Shown piece after piece: positions 47,701 through 57,500 of a stretch of DNA of 64,000 nt. The notes under the pieces are model-generated. The model was not told the DNA's origin and searched no databases. It saw only the letters and a list, made by a program, of their open reading frames with translations. The stretch lies in assembly GCA_038501625.1 (NCBI GenBank), contig JAZAYU010000062.1, forward strand, positions 1,240,001 to 1,304,000, read 5' to 3'. Source of the stretch: Corbicula japonica (Eukaryota; Mollusca; Bivalvia; Venerida; Cyrenidae). A program made the translations under genes and the position numbers. Position 1 is the first letter of the stretch; every line of letters begins with the position of its first letter.

Positions 47701-50700
47701 TAAAACTAGATAGGTGTTCAGTTGAACATGTTTGTCGCCCTCTGGTACAATGTCGGAAGAAAAATGCAAATACAATTAAGGACATAACTCCATCTTTACC
47801 GAAACAACTTGTCATCATCACGAGTGTGTTGTCTTAAGCAATATAATTTGAAAGCAATATAATATGAAATATTGAGAAATGGCAAAGTTATAGCCAATGT
47901 TAAGTTTTCATGTAAAAATCCAAGTACAAAAAGGGGCAAAACTCCATCAAATGTGACCTAGACCTAAAGAATTCAGCATCATCATGAGATGTTGTCATAA
48001 GCAATATAATTTTAAAGTTTCATGAAGAAGTATTGAGAAATGGCAGTTAAAGCCAACGTTAAGTTTTCAAGTCAAAATCCAAGTACAAAAAGGAGCATAT
48101 CTCCATCAAATGTGACCTAGACCTAAAGAACTTGGCATCATCATGTGCTGTTTGCCATCAGCAATATAATTTGAAAGTTTCATGATGAAATATTACGAAA
48201 TGTCAAAGGTATAGCCAACATTAAGATTTCGTGTCAAAATCCAAGTACAAAAAAGGCAATAACTCAATCTGTGACCTTGACCTTAAGAAATTGGCATCAT
48301 CATGAGCGTGTTGTCATAAACAATAGAATTTGAAAGTTTCATGAAGAAATATTAAGACATGGCAAAATTATAGCCAACATTAAGTTTTAATGACGGACCG
48401 ATGGACTGAATGATCCCTGAGCGATCCCTATCTATCACCATTTCTTCAAAAGGGCAACATAAAAATTGAAATATTGTCTTAGGGCAGTGAAGTTTGAAGG
48501 CAAATGATAACAAGCAAACAATAATTGTCAAACATATACTGGTATGGCATATTTTATTAGCAACTGGTTTACACTATAATTTGTTGTAATTTGAAGTAGT
48601 AAGAAAGGAACTATTACACGGTACATGTATCAAGTATAATATGAAAACTGTCAGGATGGTAATTTTACCACATCAATGAAAGCAACACTACCTTGTCAGG
48701 ATGGTAATTTTACCAAAAAACAATAATGAAAGCAACACTACCTTGTCAGGATGGTAATTTTACCAAAAACAATAATAAAAGCAACACTACCTTGTCAGGA
48801 TGCTAATTTCACCAACACAACAATGAAAGCAACACTACCGTGTCAGGATGGTAATTTTACCACCACAACAATGAAAGCAACACTACCTTGTCAGGATGGA
48901 AATGTTACCAACAAAACAATGAAAGCATCATTACCTTGTCAGGATGATAATTTTACCAACACAACAATGAAAGCAACACCACCTTTTACCAACACAACAA
49001 TGAAAGAAACATTATCTTGTCAGGATAATAATTTTACCAATACAACAATGAAAGCAACGCAACCTTGTCAGGATAGTAATTTTACCAACATAACAATGAA
49101 AGCAACATTACCTTGTCTGGATAATAATTTTACCAACACAACAATAAAAGCAACACTACCTTCTACAAACACAACAATGAAAGCAACATTACCTTGTCAG
49201 GATGATAATTTTACCAACACAACAATGAAAGCAACACTACCTTGTCAGGATGGTAATTTTACCAACACATCAATGAAAGCAACACTACCTTGTCAGGATA
49301 ATAATTTTACCAACACAACAATGAAAGCAACATTATCTTGTCAGGATGGTAATTTTACCAATACAACAATGAAAGCAACACTACCTTGTTAGGATGGTAA
49401 TTTTACCAACACAACAATGAAAGCAACACTACCTTGTCAGGATGGTTATTTAACAACACAACAATGAAAGCGACACAGCTTTGTGAGGATGCTTATTTTA
49501 CCAACACAACAATGAAAGCAACATTACCTTGTCAGAATGGTAATTTTATCAACACTACAAGGAAAGCAACACTACCTTGTCAGGATGGTAATTTGGCCAC
49601 AGGTAATTCTCCAGGTACTGACTGAAATAGAAAATAGTGTCATAGGACTACAGCTTTAATATAAACACAAGTTACACTTCAATATAAATATGTTATCATC
49701 AAATTACAGTCTAGAACAATATCATATGTTATTTTTTAACATAACATTGCTACAACAGCAAAAGTCAAATGTTTATAGTTTGTGTTGTAATGTTTAGATT
49801 TTAGAAAGTTGAGAATGGAGTTCAATCTCAGCAATCTTATTGGTTTAAATTGTAAACACTCTTAGTGTCCAGGTTATAAAACTGCGCATAAAAACCTGTC
49901 TCAAATCTCAAGCATCTGATTGGCTCAAATGGCAACTGGTCACCATTTCAGCCAATCAGATGCTTGAGGTTTGAGACTGGTTTCCAAACTCAGTTTTATA
50001 ACCTTCAGCACAGAACTGACCCATGGGAGGCTGAAGCTATGTCACTGGTTTCCATTCTTGGTTTTATAACCTTGGGGCCTGAAAATATCTTTTGGAAGAA
50101 GAAGCTACCTATATTGAACAAGGTCCAAGAGTAGAAGCTTCAATGACCTATATCTCTAAAGAGCAAACACTTTCTTTCTCTCCTAAGAAAAACATTTTGC
50201 CTCTAGATAAACATTTAAGAAAAACAATTGCATATATTTCTTCCCAGTGATGTTTACAGTAAAGGTTTAACCTGTTGATCCAAATATACATGTTCTATCA
50301 AAGGTGAGAAGTGTCAGGATCTTACACTGTAAAATATTGGTCAGAAATGAGTAAAAAAAAACTATGTAGATCTGGATCAGACAGCACGAATGTGCCCACT
50401 GATCTTGATCTACACTGTTTGCCGACAGATATCAGAGATATCCCATAGAGTTAAGGATAAACTTAAATTAAAAGTGCTGCATTTAGTACAACACCATACA
50501 CATAACCTAAGATTGAAGAAATATAACCATAAAAACATTTTTATGATATATATGAAGAACATTATCATGATGCAAGATGTTTTGAACCATGAGGACAGAA
50601 TATTATGTTGTAATCTTCTTCCCAGAATATCAGTGCCTTCAAATATAACTAATCATCGTTGCACACAAAAAATGGATTAGTAATTTCTTTCTTGATACAT

Positions 50701-51433
50701 AATCAAACCTCTGATCATTTATATGCAAGATGTAATAATATCAATACCTGAATTCCAGCATCATGATGCGCTTGGTAGCAAAGTTTGTCGAGACCAGCTC
50801 TTTCTTATATACCTCTTCAACAACCTGTATTAAGGAATGAAAATGAAAACTAACACATAGAAGCAAGGTAAAAGCAAGAGCAACCAAAAATTAGTGTGAC
50901 AGATGTCCTCGATTACATTTTCAACACAGAGGCTCCATTACAAACTAGGTTTTAAATTGATTTAGAAACCATGGAGGGTTTGAAAAATCAGTGAAAAATA
51001 CAATTGGAATGCATTATGCTCTCTTAATTCCATACCATTCTCAGCTTGAGTTTGAACATGTTATTGGGGAGTGGCAGGGGGCTTTTTAAATTCATATCTT
51101 ATGAATGAATGTATAAATAGTGTAGATACAGATTAGCACATTCATGATATCTGAGATTCTGGTCAGGATCTACATAAATCAGTTGCTAAGTAATGCTCTG
51201 AAAACTAGGAATTTGCACAAATTTTGACCTCTGAACCCTAAATGTGACCCTGACCTTTGAGGCAGGGCCACAGTGCTTAGACGCAACACTATGTATGAAA
51301 TTAATTGTGACTAGACTTTTTGTGTGAAAAAACGCATGTCTCCCCCCTGCGCCCTATTGAAGGAAGGCCAAGGAAGAGATATCACCTTTTTGAAACGGAA
51401 GCCTGTGTCATTTATTATTGTATAAAGAACATG

Positions 51434-51520
<87 letters not shown>

Positions 51521-54500
51521 GTGAGATAAGTAACCAACAAGCAAATTCGTTGAATTTATATCCCCCGCCGAGTACTGGTTATTACTAACACAACAGCTGA
51601 AGTCATAGGGCTTTATTTAGATATTTATTATGGATGGCAAAAAAGGTGAAAAAAAAACTTCAGATGGTGAAAAGGGTTGGGCAGCTCACCAGAATATAAA
51701 AATGAGACAAAAAGTCTTCAAGTTGTTGAAATGAAGAATGCAGTAGTAAAAATATAGTGCTGTATTTAAAAGAAATCTATGCAGAAGTTGCATAGAAGTA
51801 GCATATAAACGAATACTACTCTATATGCATAGTGCATAACTTATCAAAGGGCCATAACTCTGTGTTAAACGGTCAGACCAGAACAGGACAACAATATGGG
51901 CATCTTGTCTTGGTATTGATGGTTTCCATAGATTCCTGCTGAGAAATAGCAAGGAAACAAATACTGCTCTACAAGCAAAATGCATAACTTATCAAAGGGC
52001 TATAACTCTGTGTTAAAGGATCTGACTGAATCAAAATGACAATATGTGCGTCTCCTCTTGGTATTGATGGTTCCCAGAAAGTTTCATTAAAATCCATCCA
52101 GTAGTTGCAGAGAAATAGCGTGGAAACAAATTCTGCTCTATTTGCATAAGGTATAAGTTATCAAAGGGCAATAACTCTGTGTTAAACAGTCTGACCGGAA
52201 CAAGATGACAAAATGGGCATCTCGTCTCAGTATTGATGTTTCCCAAAAAGTTTCATTTCAATCCATCGAGAAGTTGAAAAGAAATAGAGCGGAAACAAAT
52301 ACTGCTCTATTACGCATAAGTCATCAAAGGGCAATAACTCTGTGTTAAACAGTCTGACTGGAACAAGACAACAATATACACATCTCTTCTTGGTATTGAT
52401 GGTTCTCAGAAAGATTAATTGAAATCCATCCAGTAGTTGCAGAGAAATAGAGGAAAAGAATACTGTTCTATAATATGCATAATGCATAAGTTATCAAAGG
52501 GCCATAACTCTGTGTTAAATAGTCTGACAGGAACAACAGGATGATATGCACATTTCCTCTTGGTATAGATGGTTTCAAGAAAGTTTCATTGAAATCCATC
52601 CAAAAGTTGCAGAGAAATAGCGCGGAAATAAATACTGCTATATATGCATAATGCATAAGTTATCAAAGGGCAATAACTCTGTGTTAAACAGTCTGACTGG
52701 AACAAGACCATGACATGCGCATCTCTTCTTGGTATTGATGTTTTCCAGAAAGTTTCATTGAAATCCATTCAGTAGTTGCAGAGCAATAGCATGGAAATGA
52801 ATACTGCTATATATGCATAATGCATAAGTTATCAAAGGACCATAACTCTGTGTTCAACAGTCTGACTGGAACAAAACGACAATATGCGCATCTCCTCTTG
52901 GTATTAATGGTTCTCAGAAAGATTCATTGAAACCCATCCGCTAGTTACAGAGAAATAGCGCGGAAACGAATACTGCTCTATATGCATAATGCATAAGTAA
53001 TCAAAGGGCAATAACTCTGTGTTAAATGATCTGACCGAAACAAGACAATGATATGCGCATCTCCTCTTGGTATAGATGGTTTTCAGCAAGTTTCATTGAA
53101 ACCCATCCGCTAGTTACAGAGAAATAGCGCGGAACAAATACTGCTCTATATGCATAATGCATAAGTTAATGAAGGGCAATAACTCTGTGTTAAATGGTCT
53201 GATCGAAACAAGACAAAGATATGCGCAACTCCTCTTTGTATAGATGGTTTTCAGCAAGTTTCATTGAAATCCATTCAGTAGTTGCAGAGAAATAGCGCGG
53301 AAACAAACACTGCTCTATATGCATAATGCATAAGTTATCAAACGGCAATAACTCTGTGTTAAATGGTCTGACTGGAACAAGACAAGGATATGCGCATCTC
53401 CTCTTGGTATTGATGGTTCTCAGAAAGATTCGTTGAAATCCATCCAGTGGTTGCAGAGAAATAGCTCGGAAACGAATACTGCCCTATATACATAATGCAT
53501 AAGTTATCAAAGGGCCATAACTCTGTGTTAAATGGTCTGACCGAAACAAGACAACGATATGCGCATCTCCTCTTGGTATAGATAGTTTGCAGCAAGTTTC
53601 ATTGAAAACCATTCAGTAGTTGCAGAGAAATAACGTGGAAACGAATACTGCCCTATATACATAATGCATAGGTTATCAAAGGGCCATAACTCTGTGTTAA
53701 ATGGTCTGACCGGAACAAGACGACAATATGCGCATCTCCTCTTGGTACTGATACTTCCCACAGAGTTTCGTTGAAATCCATTCAGTAGTTGCAGAGAAAT
53801 AGCGCAGAAACGAATACTGCCCTATATACATAATGCATAAGTTATCAAAGGGCCATAACTCTGTGTTAAATGGTCTGACCAGAACAAGACGATGATATGC
53901 GCATCTCCTCTCAGTACTGATACTTCCCACAGAGTTTCGTTGAAATCCATCCAGTGGTTGCAGAGAAATAGCCCGGAAACGAATACTGCCCTATATACAT
54001 AATGCATAAGTTATCAAAGGGCCATAACTCTGTGTTAAATCGTCTGACCGGAACAAGACGACGATATGCGCATCTCCTCTTGGTACTGATACTTCCCACA
54101 GAGTTTCGTTGAAATCCATCCAGTGGTTGCAGAGAAATAGCCCGGAAACGAAATTCGGACGGACACCGTGACGACGTGACACCGTGACGGACGGACAACG
54201 CCAAAACAATATCCCCCTCCCGATTTCATCGGCGGGGGATAATTAACAAACCTTCAGACATAAAGGAACAGATCTAAGCACCAGACACGGCGACATCGCC
54301 TAGCCAAGAGTGCTGTACATGGTTATAGACGTGCCATCCAAGTTCTCAATAGAGAAATTTTCCGGCAACGCATATAAACCATAACTATCCACAAATGACC
54401 CTCTGACTGCCTAGACATTTACATACACTTATTTTTATACATATACAAACATGTAGGACAATTACATATACACGTCTATTAGCCTCTTGCTTCCTCCTTT

Positions 54501-54543
54501 TTTATTTCTGGAGTTTTTATGCACAATATTGCTATAGACAGAG

Positions 54544-54574
<31 letters not shown>

Positions 54575-57500
54575 CACTCTACGGGCCCCTATGATGTTGA
54601 ATTCTGGCCTACATACCCCAAAATCAACAGGGTTCTTCAAGTCTATAACAGCAACCATCCTAAGAAGTTTGAAGGCTCTAGGTAAAATAGAACAACAGTT
54701 AGTGAGAGGAAACCATTTTCACTCATCGGGCCCCTGTGACCTTGACCTTTGACCTACTGACCCCAAAATCAATAGGAGTCTTCTTCTCAATACGGACATC
54801 CATCGTATGAAGTTTGAAGGCTCTGGGTGAAATAGAACTCCTGTTATTGAGCGGAAACGGTTTTCACTCTTCAGGCCCCTGTGACCTTGACCTTTGACCT
54901 ACTGACCCCAAAATCATTAGGGTTCTTCTACTCAATAAGGGCTATCATCCTATGAAGTTTGAATGCTCTGGGTCAAAGGGTACTCGAGTTATTGAGCGGA
55001 AACGGTTTTCACTCTTCGGGCCCCTGTGACCTTGACCTACTGATTTTGATGTCAGTAGGTCAAAGGTCAAGGTCACAGGGGCCTGAAGAGTGAAAACCGT
55101 TTCCGCTCAATAACTGGAGTACCGTTTGACCCACAGCCTTCAAAATTCATAGGGTGATAGCCCTTTTTGATTAGAAGAACCCTATTGATTTTGGGGTCAG
55201 TAGGTCAAAGGTCAAGGTCACAGGGGCCTGAAGAGTGAAAACCGTTTCCACTCAATAATAGGAGTTCTATTTTACCCAGACCATTCAAACTTCATAGGAT
55301 GGATGTCCTTATTGAGTAGAGGACTCCTATTGATTTTGGGGTCAGTAGGTCAAAGGTCAAGGTCACAGGGGCCCCGAAGAGTAAAAACCGTATCCGGTCA
55401 ATTACTGGAGTACCGCTTGACCCAGAGCATTCAAACTAAATAGGGTAATAGCCCTTATTGAGTAGAAGAACCCTATTGTTTATGGGATCAGTAGGTCGAA
55501 GGTCAAGGTCACATGGGTATGGGCGCAGGGGGGGGGGGGGGGGGGGCGGCGCAGGGGGGAGACATGCATTTTTCACAAAAAACATCTAGTTAAATTTATT
55601 TTTCCATGGTATATATTTGTGTTTCGGTCTTTGCTTGTCATCAACATCACCAATGCTTGTGCACTCCGAATTCATTACATAACTGAATGTGTAATTCAGG
55701 TATTTCAATTTCCATTCAATTAGCGGAAAAGTTTCAATTCATCACAGAACAACCATTTTAAGCAGTGACTGACAACAATAATTGTCACACTGCTACATGG
55801 GGAATTACGTGTGTGGTAAAATGAAGACAAAAGGGCAGGGTTTGATGGCCCTCAGGAAAAATGGCAGGGTTTGAAAAGGGTTATGTGTCCTGCTATTCTG
55901 CATTAATTAGGATAATCCCTTATTGAGTGTATGCTTATCTTTATAAATCTTTTGATGAAACAATAAGAGCTATCTCTATGGACCTTTTTAAACCTTTAAA
56001 ACTTTATTTCATATTAAAATGTAATGAATACCTCTGGTTTGAATGGGATACTTTTCTTCAAAGCAGCTGGAGACCACAGTTCTGTTGCCAACTGAAAAAC
56101 ACAAAGTAACATCATACTATACATGGTTAAACTGGTAATCTACTACTAACATTGGACATAAGTCCTCCGAATATTACAGCAGCTGTACATGATACAGTAG
56201 CAGGGTGGAAACTGGAAAGTTATAAATGATAACTATCTTAAGACTGCCCAAAATGTACAGCCTTTCTGGAATAGAGTTCTTTCAAATTGTTACCTCCCCT
56301 TAGCTCTCGCTAAAATTGAAGAGCATAATTAGCCGATAACTGCACGCAAGGGGGCATTGTTAATATGACTAATTTAGAGATTATAAAATTAAGAACATGT
56401 TGATTAATCATTTCAAATTTATAAATAAGTGAGTTCAGTCAAACAAGGAAGAATTTTAAAAAACATGTTATGATCATTTACAAGCACATCAAGAAAGGTT
56501 ATGCGCATTAATGGTTCATCGCAGTATTTTCAGGATGCGAATATCCAACGGATTTGTTCGATTTTTTTATGAAAATAAACACGTAAGTTATGTTTACTTA
56601 AAATGAATCTGACGATGAATAATTGACAATTTAGATGAACATTATCGGAAATTTTACCGTTTTACGGCATTTTTGGTAACGCTATAATTATTTGTGGAAT
56701 GAGACACATATTTCTTATGCCACTCTTTGGCGACTTGATATGCGTTTTGCCTGTTATGTTTTTGAGAATGAATATTACATATATACATTATAGGATGATT
56801 TGCGCTATGTACAACCCGAGAAATCGTTAAATTTATTGAACCAAACGAATATTGCCGGTCGGCAGGCCAGCCAAAACTATTCGAAGAAAAAATCCAGATT
56901 TTTTAAAATAAAAACTATTTTGATGTTGAAGTTCGTTGTTGTTGCCGCTAAAAGTTTTGAAATATAATATTTTCATATCTGTTTAAAAATCAAAATGACC
57001 ACGGACCAAAACAAATGAACGGGAGTGCTATATCCAGGTCCAAGTTTAGTTTTATGACACTTAGCTGTTGTGTACATGTGTGCCCGAGACATCGTGTCAC
57101 TGAACAGGTTCTTGAAATCTCTCAATAAACAAGAAATTTGGGAGCCTAGACCAAGACCAAGTTTCTTAATATTAATAAACGTAATTGTAAAACCCATTCT
57201 AAATTCAGTTAAATTTAGGTTTCATTAAATTATCTTATTCAATATTTTTTATATCTGGAGATTTTGCCTGAAAACCCTAAGATCCGGAGAAGAACCTTAC
57301 ACTCCGCAGATTTCAGATAAAATCCTGAGATTTGGCAGGTAATCCACATTGTCTTTGTTTTCATATAAGGCTTCCTGATTCAAAGTGGCAACCACGTCTT
57401 TAATTGCTTTATTGTTTTCACAGTCAAATCTTGCCGACAAGACTTTTTTAAGCCTGTAATATTCGGAAATTCTTTAAACTTGAATTTATTATGCTTTATC

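Larger units (their letters stand above)
51310..55590. mobile_element. 4.3 kb composite element with about 42-44 bp inverted termini
   Basis: Left terminus ACTAGACTTTTTGTGTG, then CATGTCTCCCCCCTGCGC. The right terminus is its inverse: GCGCAGGGGGGAGACATG, then TTTTTTG..ATCTAGT. Inside lie an AT microsatellite, a nested minisatellite element and an inverted array. All within AQR intron 2. No transposase frame was seen, so it is probably non-autonomous. Confidence 0.75.

Noticed and set aside
48751..49625. Long + strand open frames (213 and 63 residues) with a 16-residue repeat containing N-x-T sequons
   Set aside because: They arise because the 48 bp minisatellite period is a multiple of three. 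The frame is antisense to AQR intron 4, has no conserved domain, and its start and stop fall inside the array.
51311..51544. Open frames rich in alternating I and Y
   Set aside because: They are translations of the AT microsatellite.
52031..54229. Series of - strand open frames of 60-97 residues with similar peptides
   Set aside because: These are successive units of the 169 bp minisatellite read in one strand; each is closed by a stop in the next unit.
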